A stretch of DNA of 53,941 nucleotides from an uncultured Lachnospiraceae bacterium (GTDB lineage Bacteria; Bacillota; Clostridia; Lachnospirales; Lachnospiraceae), in assembly GCA_910589635.1 (NCBI GenBank), contig CAJUTD010000005.1, forward strand, positions 5,887-59,827, given 5' to 3'. The notes under the pieces were generated by a model that was not told the origin of the DNA, searched no databases, and saw nothing but the letters and a program-made list of their open reading frames with translations. Shown piece after piece: positions 36,001 through 45,024 of the stretch (within the stretch, counting starts at the first letter, position 1; every line of letters starts with the position of its first letter). The translations under genes and the position numbers were made by a program.

Positions 36001-37084
36001 GATTCACCTGTGTAGGATCTGTCTGGGAGGGATTCACCTGCGTAGGGTCTGTCTGGGACGGATTCACTTGCGTGGGATCTGTCTGGGATGGATTCACCTG
36101 CGTGGGATCTGTCTGGGATGGATTCACCTGCGTAGGGTCTGTCTGAGACGGATTATTCAACATTGCCTTAATCTTCTCGATTGCTTCTGTGAGCTTTGAT
36201 TTTGACTCCACAAGCTGCTGCACCTGAGACTGCAATTCTGTCAACGAGGCAATTCCCGCCTCCGTCTGGCTCTTTGTCTCCTTCAACTCCGCAAGTTTAT
36301 TATTTAAATCCGTCTCCGTCTGGAAAAGCTCAATTTTCTTATCGTTAAGCTGGTTCTGCGCATCGCTGATCTGACTCGCCATAGAATTCTGGCCGCTGCT
36401 CAGTTCATTTTTGCCACTGCTGATTTCTTCCTCGGCATCCGTCATCTCGCTCTCGGCGTCGGCAAACTTCGCATCCAAAGACGCCTTGACCTTCTCATTA
36501 ATCTCGTCAATCTTTTTCTGGCTCAGCGTCACCTGCACCGATTCTTTAATCAGTCCCGTGCCCGAAACGGAGGCAACGCCCTCCACGCTCTCAATCTCAG
36601 GAATCAAATCCTTTTCCGTATAATCACTGATTTCAAGATTGTCCATATCTTCTGCTTCCACAGCGGCAATCATAATCGGCAGCATATCCGGGTTCAGCTT
36701 CATGATAATCGGGTTGCCCACCTCTTCGGGCCAATAACCGCTAATCTGATCCAGGCTTTCGCGCATCTCCACAGTCACAGAATCCATATTGGCTGTCTGT
36801 TCAAATTCCAACACCACCATTGACATATTGTTCGAGGACGTGGAACTGATATTCTTGATGTTGGAGGTGCTTGCCATAGCCGCCTCGATCGGCTGCGTTA
36901 CCGCGCTCTCTACCTGTTCCGGGCTTGCCCCCGCATATGAAGTCACGACAATTGCATATGGCAGGTTCATACTCGGCAGAAGATCCGTGCTCATTTTCGT
37001 CAGGGATACCACGCCCAAAATAACTACCAGCACGATTCCCACGATTACGGTGTAGGGTTTTTTGACACTGAATTTAGACAGCAT
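33065..37084 (-). CDS. RND-family (AcrB/SwrC-like) exporter with a long extracytoplasmic coiled-coil insert
   Basis: About 1,339 residues. The ATG at 37084 (MLSKFSVKKPYTV) follows AGGAGG and replaces a longer open frame. RND transporters use the proton gradient to export amphiphiles; in Gram-positives (YerP/SwrC) they act without an outer-membrane channel. Two sets of TM helices, two porter regions, and the motif GMLVDNSIVVIENVYR are present. The usual first-loop region has a large insert (about 205-530). It is rich in Gln/Ala/Leu heptads and contains five copies of NPSQTDPTQV (about 312-361). No membrane fusion partner is adjacent. Its promoter is at 37139-37166. Confidence 0.91.
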   Translation of the reverse strand: MLSKFSVKKPYTVIVGIVLVVILGVVSLTKMSTDLLPSMNLPYAIVVTSYAGASPEQVESAVTQPIEAAMASTSNIKNISSTSSNNMSMVVLEFEQTANMDSVTVEMRESLDQISGYWPEEVGNPIIMKLNPDMLPIMIAAVEAEDMDNLEISDYTEKDLIPEIESVEGVASVSGTGLIKESVQVTLSQKKIDEINEKVKASLDAKFADAESEMTDAEEEISSGKNELSSGQNSMASQISDAQNQLNDKKIELFQTETDLNNKLAELKETKSQTEAGIASLTELQSQVQQLVESKSKLTEAIEKIKAMLNNPSQTDPTQVNPSQTDPTQVNPSQTDPTQVNPSQTDPTQVNPSQTDPTQVNPSQMDPAQMQAQLEQAKAQLAQLEAQLAQVEEGLSQIKSQLAAQEGSTLKADASDKKLISYIAQSITKAEQGLVQINGGIAAIESGLASVTEGKTTINDTLATLNKSQITGSVEMGSASAQLASGEEKLQQAKDEFEDTKQEAYDASDLNKILTMETLENILTAQNFSMPAGYITDEGESYMVRVGDAIDSVDALKDMVLMDLGMDGVETIHLSDVADIVVNDNSKDSYARLNGRPGVMLSIEKQTGYSTGDVTKRVYKKFESLKKNDENLQVSVMMDQGIYIDMIVDSVLNNMIVGAILAIIILLIFLKDIKPTLVIACSIPVSVIFAVVLMYFSGVTLNMISLSGLALGIGMLVDNSIVVIENVYRMRGEGLSARKAAVEGAKQVGGAITASTLTTVCVFAPIVFVEGITRQLFVDMGLTIAYTLLASLVIALTFVPMMGSRMLRKTKEIRHPWFDKIQEVYGMVLGKLLRVKPLVLLVMVALLVASVWGSLSKGTEFMPDMESTQMTVTVTPPEDAEFAQACEMADEVTEKVMGISDVESVGAMAGGGGMASGLMEGSSGNDITLYILVKEDKELSNDEIAEEIKNLTKDSQAQISVSTSEMDMGAMAGEGLTVQIRGRDLDKLQSMAKDVTEIVSKVEGTTDVESNAEETEKEFRITVDKEKAAKYGMTVAQIYQIVGERMADDTSDDTISTDIKDYEIYLESVDQSEATIDSLKNVTFTYTDKESGDEEEIKLSQVASFEELESLTSISREGQERYVQVTAAIDKGYNVGLVGDKVQKAVRDYELPEGYSIEMTGEDESINEAMEQLVLMLILALAFIYLIMVAQFQSLRAPFIILFTVPLAMTGGFGALLITGNVLSIISMIGFIMLVGIIVNNGIVMVEYINQLRKEGVGKREAIITAGKTRLRPILMTALTTIFAMSTMAFGSDMGSDMGRPMAIVTIGGMIYGTLMTLVVVPCIYDLFYSNKSMVEEEL
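36001..36150 (-). repeat. 30-bp tandem repeat (five units) inside the RND exporter gene
   Basis: Five 30-bp units (36001, 36031, 36061, 36091, 36121) encode VNPSQTDPTQ with few base changes. A degenerate sixth unit (NPSQMDPAQM) lies at 35981-36000. The unit length keeps the frame, so copy number could vary. Confidence 0.95.
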
Positions 37085-37138
37085 TGTTTTTCCTCCTGTG
37101 CATTTTCCTTTCGGCTGACGAATTGTTTTCCAGACTTC

Positions 37139-37166
37139 ATTATAAAACATTTGTGCCAAAAAACAA
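37139..37166 (-). promoter_or_regulatory. Promoter of the RND exporter gene
   Basis: On the minus strand TTGTTT (37166-37161), a 16-bp spacer and TATAAT (37144-37139) lie about 55 bp before the start. Confidence 0.7.
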
Positions 37167-37239
37167 TAAAGAAAGTATAAAATTTTCAAATCGGCTGCTA
37201 CCAGGCCTTAAATTTTCCAAGATTGTTTCTGAATCGGAC

Positions 37240-37274
37240 AAAAAGCCACCGCGCAGGTTCTCTAACGCGGTGGC
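37240..37274 (-). terminator. Terminator of the GH127 gene
   Basis: The minus-strand stem GCCACCGCG/CGCGGTGGC with a 12-base loop is followed by TTTTTG. It begins 15 bp after the stop at 37290. Confidence 0.9.
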
Positions 37275-37289
37275 TCTCTGCCTGTTTCC

Positions 37290-40200
37290 TTACTTCACTT
37301 TGATAGTCACAACCTTTTTCTTTTTGTTGTAAGTCCTGACCGTAATCTTAGCGGTTCCTTTTTTCTTTGCTTTCACCACTCCCTTGGCATTGACGGACGC
37401 TACTTTCGGCTTGCTCGACTTAAATGTGCATTTACCTGCCGTCCCCTTGGGAAGTTTTACTTTCAGCTTCACGGTCTTGCCCTTTTTCAGCGTTTTCTTA
37501 GAAGGCGTGACTTTTACAATCTTCTTAGGCGCTTTCTTAACTGTAATCTTATAAACTTTTACTCTGCCTTTCTTATTCGTGGCCTTTATTGTGGCCTTTC
37601 CTGTTTTTTTGGCAGTCACTTTGCCCTTTTTGCTGACAGTGGCAACTTTTTTGTTGGAGGTCGTATAGGTATACCCCTTTGCCGCCACAGAGTAAGTCTC
37701 TTTCGCTCCGAGCGTCACTTTCTTTGTGGAAATCACTTTCAGCTTCACAAGGCCCTTAATGGCGGCTTTCAGCTTCGTGTTGGCTGCGTTCACCTGAGAC
37801 TGTGTTGCCTTCGCATTCTTGGCAACCTTCTGCGCATTGCTCAAAGCAGTTTTTAATGTTTTGAAACTTGCCGCCGTGTAATTGGCCGCCTTATACTTTT
37901 TGGCCTGCACAATCGTCTTATTCAGGGAAGTAAAGTCTGTCTTCGTCCCCACGTTTCCTCCCGTTCCTTTTTCTTGCAGATTGGCAATCGCTGTACTTAA
38001 CGCTTTCTGGGCTGCATCCACCTGCTCCTTCGTAGAATCCGGATCGTTCATGACCTTTTTCACATCTTCCAATGCTTTCAGGAAAGCCGCGTAACTGGCA
38101 TCTGTATAGTTGCCCTTTTCAATGCTTTCCGCTTTCTCAATGCTGCCTGCCAGCTCTGACACATCCACCGTTGATTTTACAATGGCAACCGTATACTCTG
38201 CCATCGTCTCATGATCCTGTGCATAAGCTTTAAAGGCAAGTGTTGTCGTGGCGCCCGTTAATTTAACGCGCTGCGCGATGGCGTCGTCCACCAGAATATC
38301 GTTGATAAATATCAGTCCGCTGGGCGTATTGGGGGAAGCTTTCATGGAAACCTCCTGTGTGATAGAGGGAACCTTCAGCGTATAGCTCTTAACCCCTTCA
38401 CTATATGCCGGAGAAAGTTTGCCCTTATCAAAACTCAGCGCGGACAAATTGGCATTGTGGCTGTATTCCAGAGTATCAGCCGTCATAATTCCATACAATC
38501 CGCCCACATATTGGGCGCCGTTGCCCTGGAACTTCACATTGATAACAGGAATTTTCTTTCCAGCTTCATCCAGTACAAACGCTCCCGTAGAATCCTTCTT
38601 ATATTCCGGCTCACGCCAGTACTTGTCAGGAATCTCAATCGTGTCTGTGTAGAACACGTTTGTACCTGCTTCCTCGTTAATTGACACATCCTGCAATTTT
38701 TCCCCATTGATATAAAGCCCAAAGCTCCTGCCTTTGTCCCCGGAATACCAGGTACACTTGAGATAATTCTTCTCCGCCTCCGGGTTAATCTGCATATCAT
38801 AACTGAACCAGCCGTCCTTCTGCGCATCGCGGTACAGCCGCCCGTTGAAACTTCCTGTAGTTGATTTCTCATATTTAAGGTTCTTGGCAAATTCGGAATT
38901 GTTCTCGTCAAAGTTGGTGAGCACGTCAACGGCCATCTCCTCCTCGCGGAGCCTCTCTTTCCTGTCCCTGATACGTTTCTGGCCTGCCTCTGAACCAGGC
39001 TCCTCAAACGTCATATACAATCCGTAACGCTCTTTATAACGCATAAAATGCGGCGTGTAAATTAAATCTGGGGAATCCGTGTTGTTTAACTTAAACTGCA
39101 CTTTCCCATCTTGGCTGTCTTCTATCCGCACAAGATTTTCTGTAATCTTGCCAAGCCATTCCTCCACCGTCATATTCTGAACAGTAATGACTGTCTGGCA
39201 AGTGCTGTCCTTTGTGCCCACACGCACAAGGATACCGTTGGGGCTGGAACCTTCTATATTATTTGTTCCCAGCGCTGCGCTCAGGGCAACCGGCCCATAG
39301 CGGAACGCTGCAAATCCCCGGTTGTCCTGGGTTGTATAAGCCCTGACTTCCATGGGGAAGGTCAGCTTTATCACGTCTCCGGCTTTCACGTCTGCGACCG
39401 TTACATAGCCGTTTTCTTTGCTGTCCGCAGCCACAAGTTTCTCACCATTCACTAGAATTGCAGCCTCCCCTGCAACCCAATCGGGAATACGGAATTTGAG
39501 ATTCGTGCCTGCTGCAACCTTTGAACCGTCTATCGCGGCGACAGATACTGTGACCTCATCCTTGTTGGGAATGTTCGCCGTCTGTGTCAATTTTAAATTC
39601 TGTTTCCCAAAGGCAAAGGTGCTGCTGAAATACATATTGACATACACATCCGACTGCTCGGTAAAGTACATCGTGTCGCCCAGCTTAGAGAAATTCTCCA
39701 TACCGGTTCCGGTACAGCACCAAAATTCATCATGCGGACGGTTAAAAACCTTATTATATCCGGGCGCCATCGGCTGGAAATACATGGTTGTGCCGGTCTC
39801 CGGGTTCTGTGATGAGAGAATCGCGTTGATATAAGTATTCTCATAGTAATCCATGTACTTTTTATCCCTCGTCAGCTTATAGAGCTCCCTGGACAATTTC
39901 AGCATATTGTAAGTATTACATGTCTCACAGGTACTTGAGCCGTCGTAATCACTCTTCGTCGCATCATAGTACAGCTTATCCGCCTCATGGAAGTGTTCAG
40001 ACTGGCTGTTTCCTCCTGTAATATAAGTATGGTGCTCTATCACGATATCCCAGAAATTCACGGCCGCCGTCTTATATTTCTCCAAATCCGCCTGTTCCTC
40101 TTCTGTGAGCGCATCATAGTAGTCCTCGCTGCCCATCATGACCGTGTAACGTTTCAGCGCGCCAATCAACTTAGGAATCGTTGTGTTGGCATGCTTGCCA

Positions 40201-43200
40201 TTGAGCACATCCTGGCCCGCTGCCAGCGAGTTAAATAAAACAACTTCATCAAAATATTCTGCCGCCGCCTTAAAATGGGTATTTCCCGTAATGTCATAGA
40301 GTTCATACAACGCTTCGTTCATGCCGCCGTATTCCGTCCGAAGCATGACTTGATTGTCTGTCAATTTGCTGCAGCGGTTAAAGACATATTCGCCAAAGTT
40401 TTCCGCAATTCCCAACGCAGCCTCCGCCAGCTCTTTGTCATCGACAAACGTATAAATATCAATCAGGCCGGCAAGAACCTTGTGAAGATTATACCAGGGT
40501 ACGATGACGTTTTCATCGCTGCCCCCGCTGCCGTCTATCTTATCTAAAATACTTTCGCGGAATGCCGAAACATAGCCTGCGCTCGCCGGTTTCATGTCCG
40601 CATAGGCGTCCTGGCATTCTTTGAGCCCTTCCACAGCGTCCCTGATCTCCTGCAACAGTTTCGCTTTCTCGCTCTCATCTTTCGTCCCTTTATACGCCTG
40701 GGAAAGCGCTGACATGTAATGCCCGAATGTATGGCCGCGGAAATTCGTACCGTTGCTGCGTTCCCAGCCCTGATAACCTTCCTCTGTGGGCGGCGTCAGG
40801 CCAGACACCTTGTAGAACTCAAACAGAAACTTCTTAGAGTTCATGCTCAGTAAGTAGTCATTTTCTTTTTGTGCTGCATTCACCAGATAACTGTCTGCCA
40901 GCGCAACATTTTCAATACCGCAGTCTAAGATTCCATCCTGGCCCTTTTCCGCCTTTGCTTTTACCGTAACGGTAAATGATTTTTCCGCTGCTTCCCCGCC
41001 TGCAAAGACTGCCTTCGCGGTCAGCGTAACCGTTTTGTCCGGCTGCCCAATTTCCGGGCGTGTCACTGTACCGTCCAGGGAAATCACATTGCTGTCTGAA
41101 GTTTTCCAAGTAATCTCAGAACCGGATTCTCCTTTGCCAGCAAGGATAAGCCTGCCTGTCACGGTATCTGGAATTCTCAGCGCATCAATGTCCTTCTGGG
41201 CAACTGCCCGTTTGTCAAAGGAACGTCCGCTCTTCTCATAGACATCAATCGCCTGCTCCTGATTCAAAACCTTATCGTACAAACGGTATTCATCGAGAGA
41301 ACCTTTCAAATAGGCTCCCTTATAAGTTGCACCGTTATATCCGATCGCTTTTTCCACATCCTCGCATGGTCCGACAATCCCGGTGGAAGTCGCGCTTAAC
41401 GGATATTTCACCGTCGTCTTCTGGGGAATTCCATTGCGGTAAATGACCGCCTCTTTCGTATCACTGTCATACGTCACAAGAATATGTGTCCATTCCCCGA
41501 CTGGGAAGAACTTGCTTCTGTCACCCAATACAGAAATCATGTACGGCTGTTTCTCCTTTGCGGCCGGTCCCACAGACAGGGACAACGGTGTGGTATCGTT
41601 TTCCGACATCAGATACCATCCATCACTGTACCACTGCGTCTTATTCCAGGTAATGGCGCGCTCCCCTTCTATCTTCTGGCTCGGGTTAATCCAGAAAGAA
41701 AGGCTCAATTTGCCGGGCGAGAGCTTGCCGCTTTTTCCCAAGTTCAAATGAGTACTGCCGTCCAGGGAAACAGCTTTTCCTTTGACGCCATCTGCATAGG
41801 ACACCGCCTTATTACCTGTTACTTCAAATGTGCTTGCAGATGTATCCGCCAAATTATCCTCAAATGCAAGCTCTAATACCAACGCTTTCTCAAGCAGTTT
41901 GCCCATTGCCTCTTCCAACTTCTCCTTGGCTGCGTCTATTTCCCCGCGCGTTGCGTTTCCATCCTCATTTACCCGTTTCGCCTCTGTGAGCGCGGTCTGC
42001 ATATTGTTCCAGCTCTCCGCCGTGTATTCGCTTTCCGGCTTGCTCTCAGCCGCCTTGATAGCAGCTGCAAGCGCAGTTTTGTCTTCCCGCTTCACAAGGT
42101 CGTTTACTGCGGTCTCTAATGCCTGCCTCACACTTGTCACATCAGCCTGTGTGGCAGCTTCGTCTTTCCATACCCTTTCTGCTTCTGTGAGCGCAGCCTG
42201 CATCACATTCCAGCTGTCCGGCGTATACAATGCTTCTTTTTTGGCTTTTGCTTCTGCAATGGCTGTTTCAAGCCTTGTCTTGTTCGGTTTTCCATCTGGA
42301 TTACTGCTTTCCTCCAGGTTTGCCAGCGCCGTACGCAATGATGCCTTGGCCTCGTCAACCGCATCCTGCGTGGCATTTGCGTCATTATTTACAGTAAGGG
42401 CTTGCGCCAACGCGGTCTGCATATTGCTCCAGCTGTCCGGCGTGTACAGCGTTTCTGTTTCTGCCTGCGCGTCCTGAATTGCCGCTTGCAATTCTTCCTT
42501 GTCCGCCCTCTCTACCAGGCTGCCCATCGCCGTCTCCAAATTGCTCTTGGCAGCGTCTACTTCCTCCTGGGTAGATTTCTTATTGTCTATCACGCCCTGT
42601 GCTGCCGTCAATGCAGCCTGCAATTCCTTAAAGCTATTGGGCGTATAAGTCTCCTCCACAAACTTTGCGGCGTCTTCCATCGCTTTCGTTAATTCGGTAA
42701 GATCTGCCTTTTTAGCCTTAACCGTCACCTGAAATGTTTTCGTGGCCGGGGCGCCGCCTGCAAATACTGCTTTTGCAGTCAACGTCACAACCTTATCCGC
42801 TTCCCCATATCCAGGCGGTGTCACCGTACACTTCGTTCCATCTATAGCAATGGCCGCGTCATTGGATTGCCAGGTAATCACAGAGCCGGATTCCCCTTGT
42901 CCGGCAAGCGTCATCCCATTCTCTGCCACATCCGGGACTTCCAGTAAATCGACGTCCTTCTGCGCGGCTTCCAGTTTGTTGAACGTGCGCCCGCTGCTGT
43001 CTTCGTATACCCCAATTGCCTCCTCATGGTCCAAAACCCTGTCATACAGGCGGTACTCATCCAACAGCCCTTGCAGGTAAGCCGCTTTATAATTTGGACC
43101 GTTATATCCGACCGCCTTTTCCTGTCCTTCACACGGTCCGATGATTCCGGTAGAAGTCTCGCTTAACGGATATTTTACGGTCGTCTTCTGGAGGATACCA

Positions 43201-44693
43201 TTGCGGTAAATGGCCGCCTCTTTCGTATCACTGTCATACGTCACAAAAATATGCGTCCATTCCCCAACCGGGAAGAACTCGCTCCTGTCACCCGATACGG
43301 AGATCATGTACGGCTGTTTCTCCTTTGCTGCCGGTCCCACTGACAAAGACAACGGTGTGGTGTCGTTTTCCGACATCAGATACCAGCCGTCACTGTACCA
43401 CTGCGTCTTATTCCAGGTGATGGCGCGCTCCCCCTCCATCTTCCGGCTCGGATTGATCCAGAAAGAAAGGCTCAATTTGCCGGGCGAGAGCTTGCCGTCA
43501 GTCCCCAAATTTAAGTTCGTGCTTCCGTCGAGGGAAATCGCTCTTCCCTTCACCCCATCCGCATATGCTGCCGTTTTATTTGCCACTACTTCATGCTCAT
43601 AAATAGAGCTATCATCCAAAGTATCACCAGTAAATTTCAAGTCTAAGACCAAAGAAGGGTCTTCCCCCTCCGCCAATGCCGGAACGATCACTTTAAAATC
43701 CCTTGTCTTGGTGGTCTCTCCATTGCTCACGCTTGCCGTCAGCGTCACCTCTGCATCCGCTTCCCCAAATAATGGTCGCTTCAAAACCCTGCCCTCATCA
43801 GACAAGACTTCCTGCATTGAGGAACTCCATACAATGGTGGACCCGGTCTCGCCGATTTTCGGCAGTGTAAGGTTCTTTTTTGTATTCGCCGGCAAAGTAA
43901 GCACCGCCATATCATAATCGACATCTGCCCTGACGGCTTTGATGATGATATAAGCCACATTAACACATGCATTATCCGTTCCAGTTCCACGGACGTCCAC
44001 GCTCAGCTTATCACCGCCCGCCGATACGGCTATATTCCCTTTTGCTTCTGCGCTTTCTCCCTTAGTAACGCTAAATCCGCTCTGGGACAATTGCGTGCTT
44101 TGATCTTTCCCCTCCAGTTTTGCTGTGACTACAGGAGTATTCGAGACCCCCCAGGGGTTCACGCACCCTACCGCCACCTCATACACTCCTGCCTCCAGTT
44201 CAAAAGCATAGTCTATAAAACGTTCCTCGAGCCCTTTTTCCGTAAAATTCTTGGAATAGCGGTCGGTGTGGGTTTTATTCGTCAGATTCGCCGCTGCCAG
44301 ATCCTCCCGCGCCCAGGTATTCGCCGTGTAGACGCCCCCATTCGTTGGCGCCCCAGGATTTTTTACATCATTCCCCTCATACTCCTGTTCCACATCCACT
44401 ATGCCCCACTGATAACCGGTTTGGGCGTCCTCACCATACGCCTGATCCGTGACGCTGTTATGCGTTCCCAGCTGATCCCCCTCACATACGGTATTCGGCG
44501 TATAATCTCCACAGTCTACAAAATAGACAATCGAGCTATCCGGCCGTTCGGCGGGTGTCCCCGCTGCTAAAACAATCCCCAGATTGTCTGCCGGCAGGCT
44601 GGTAATACACACTGCCGATGCAAGGCAGGCTGCTGCTGCTTTTTTGAAAAAGCCAAACAGACCGCAGCAGTTTCCTATCTTTTTCATCTTCAT
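37290..44693 (-). CDS. Giant secreted GH127 beta-L-arabinofuranosidase with LamG, FIVAR and Big_2 domains
   Basis: About 2,467 residues. The ATG at 44693 (MKMKKIGNCC) has a GGAGAGGAG site; an ATG 21 bp upstream lacks one. The order is: signal peptide; N-terminal carbohydrate-binding-like domain (about 45-260); degenerate bacterial Ig domain; LamG 1 (about 365-570); Ig; four or so FIVAR repeats (about 690-950); LamG 2 (about 955-1150); Ig; GH127 catalytic domain (about 1250-1905); a C-terminal domain; two more FIVAR; two Lys-rich Big_2 domains. GH127 enzymes hydrolyse beta-L-arabinofuranosides of plant glycoproteins. The family's zinc/nucleophile residues are visible: E and C in CETCNTYNM (near 1590) and C-C in FWCCTGTGMENF (near 1660). 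No sortase signal is seen; the basic C-terminus probably holds it to the wall. Confidence 0.92.
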   Translation of the reverse strand: MKMKKIGNCCGLFGFFKKAAAACLASAVCITSLPADNLGIVLAAGTPAERPDSSIVYFVDCGDYTPNTVCEGDQLGTHNSVTDQAYGEDAQTGYQWGIVDVEQEYEGNDVKNPGAPTNGGVYTANTWAREDLAAANLTNKTHTDRYSKNFTEKGLEERFIDYAFELEAGVYEVAVGCVNPWGVSNTPVVTAKLEGKDQSTQLSQSGFSVTKGESAEAKGNIAVSAGGDKLSVDVRGTGTDNACVNVAYIIIKAVRADVDYDMAVLTLPANTKKNLTLPKIGETGSTIVWSSSMQEVLSDEGRVLKRPLFGEADAEVTLTASVSNGETTKTRDFKVIVPALAEGEDPSLVLDLKFTGDTLDDSSIYEHEVVANKTAAYADGVKGRAISLDGSTNLNLGTDGKLSPGKLSLSFWINPSRKMEGERAITWNKTQWYSDGWYLMSENDTTPLSLSVGPAAKEKQPYMISVSGDRSEFFPVGEWTHIFVTYDSDTKEAAIYRNGILQKTTVKYPLSETSTGIIGPCEGQEKAVGYNGPNYKAAYLQGLLDEYRLYDRVLDHEEAIGVYEDSSGRTFNKLEAAQKDVDLLEVPDVAENGMTLAGQGESGSVITWQSNDAAIAIDGTKCTVTPPGYGEADKVVTLTAKAVFAGGAPATKTFQVTVKAKKADLTELTKAMEDAAKFVEETYTPNSFKELQAALTAAQGVIDNKKSTQEEVDAAKSNLETAMGSLVERADKEELQAAIQDAQAETETLYTPDSWSNMQTALAQALTVNNDANATQDAVDEAKASLRTALANLEESSNPDGKPNKTRLETAIAEAKAKKEALYTPDSWNVMQAALTEAERVWKDEAATQADVTSVRQALETAVNDLVKREDKTALAAAIKAAESKPESEYTAESWNNMQTALTEAKRVNEDGNATRGEIDAAKEKLEEAMGKLLEKALVLELAFEDNLADTSASTFEVTGNKAVSYADGVKGKAVSLDGSTHLNLGKSGKLSPGKLSLSFWINPSQKIEGERAITWNKTQWYSDGWYLMSENDTTPLSLSVGPAAKEKQPYMISVLGDRSKFFPVGEWTHILVTYDSDTKEAVIYRNGIPQKTTVKYPLSATSTGIVGPCEDVEKAIGYNGATYKGAYLKGSLDEYRLYDKVLNQEQAIDVYEKSGRSFDKRAVAQKDIDALRIPDTVTGRLILAGKGESGSEITWKTSDSNVISLDGTVTRPEIGQPDKTVTLTAKAVFAGGEAAEKSFTVTVKAKAEKGQDGILDCGIENVALADSYLVNAAQKENDYLLSMNSKKFLFEFYKVSGLTPPTEEGYQGWERSNGTNFRGHTFGHYMSALSQAYKGTKDESEKAKLLQEIRDAVEGLKECQDAYADMKPASAGYVSAFRESILDKIDGSGGSDENVIVPWYNLHKVLAGLIDIYTFVDDKELAEAALGIAENFGEYVFNRCSKLTDNQVMLRTEYGGMNEALYELYDITGNTHFKAAAEYFDEVVLFNSLAAGQDVLNGKHANTTIPKLIGALKRYTVMMGSEDYYDALTEEEQADLEKYKTAAVNFWDIVIEHHTYITGGNSQSEHFHEADKLYYDATKSDYDGSSTCETCNTYNMLKLSRELYKLTRDKKYMDYYENTYINAILSSQNPETGTTMYFQPMAPGYNKVFNRPHDEFWCCTGTGMENFSKLGDTMYFTEQSDVYVNMYFSSTFAFGKQNLKLTQTANIPNKDEVTVSVAAIDGSKVAAGTNLKFRIPDWVAGEAAILVNGEKLVAADSKENGYVTVADVKAGDVIKLTFPMEVRAYTTQDNRGFAAFRYGPVALSAALGTNNIEGSSPNGILVRVGTKDSTCQTVITVQNMTVEEWLGKITENLVRIEDSQDGKVQFKLNNTDSPDLIYTPHFMRYKERYGLYMTFEEPGSEAGQKRIRDRKERLREEEMAVDVLTNFDENNSEFAKNLKYEKSTTGSFNGRLYRDAQKDGWFSYDMQINPEAEKNYLKCTWYSGDKGRSFGLYINGEKLQDVSINEEAGTNVFYTDTIEIPDKYWREPEYKKDSTGAFVLDEAGKKIPVINVKFQGNGAQYVGGLYGIMTADTLEYSHNANLSALSFDKGKLSPAYSEGVKSYTLKVPSITQEVSMKASPNTPSGLIFINDILVDDAIAQRVKLTGATTTLAFKAYAQDHETMAEYTVAIVKSTVDVSELAGSIEKAESIEKGNYTDASYAAFLKALEDVKKVMNDPDSTKEQVDAAQKALSTAIANLQEKGTGGNVGTKTDFTSLNKTIVQAKKYKAANYTAASFKTLKTALSNAQKVAKNAKATQSQVNAANTKLKAAIKGLVKLKVISTKKVTLGAKETYSVAAKGYTYTTSNKKVATVSKKGKVTAKKTGKATIKATNKKGRVKVYKITVKKAPKKIVKVTPSKKTLKKGKTVKLKVKLPKGTAGKCTFKSSKPKVASVNAKGVVKAKKKGTAKITVRTYNKKKKVVTIKVK
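41240..41830 (-). repeat. LamG-encoding repeat, copy 2
   Basis: This segment aligns without indels to 43007-43597, at a constant offset of 1,767 bp. Long exact stretches occur around 41560-41660. It encodes the second LamG domain of the GH127 protein. Confidence 0.9.
43007..43597 (-). repeat. LamG-encoding repeat, copy 1
   Basis: This is the partner of 41240-41830. The protein copies share WYSDGWYLMSENDTTPLSLS exactly and differ at only a minority of positions, which points to recent duplication or gene conversion. Confidence 0.9.
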
Positions 44694-44928
44694 TCCACTT
44701 CTCCTCTCCTTCATATGACATATACAGTTATTTTATCATATACAAAGCAGGATTAGCAGGCATTTTCGATAAAAAATTGAGCGTTTTCGAGCATTTTTTC
44801 CACAATATTGCCATCTATTTGTACCGCTTTTTCATGTCTCCCTGTTCAAAAGCGCCATTTTCTTCACCTTTTTTGCTTCCTATTTTTATTCTTTGAGGTA
44901 CAAGGTGGAAGAATCTGGTAAAAATCAG

Positions 44929-44958
44929 TTGAAAAATATCTCAAAAGTGGTACATTAT
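44929..44958 (+). promoter_or_regulatory. Probable pta promoter
   Basis: TTGAAA (44929-44934), an 18-bp spacer and CATTAT (44953-44958) lie about 65 bp before the pta start. It is in the 331-bp divergent region between GH127 and pta. I see no clear promoter for GH127 there and no other structured element. Confidence 0.45.
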
Positions 44959-45024
44959 ATTTAGGGAATTACCAAAAATAATTTATAACTGATAGTATCA
45001 GCTATTTTAAGGAGGATTTATAAT

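Noticed and set aside
36001..36150. CRISPR-like regular repeats
   Set aside because: The 30-bp units are contiguous with no spacers and are in frame within the RND exporter.
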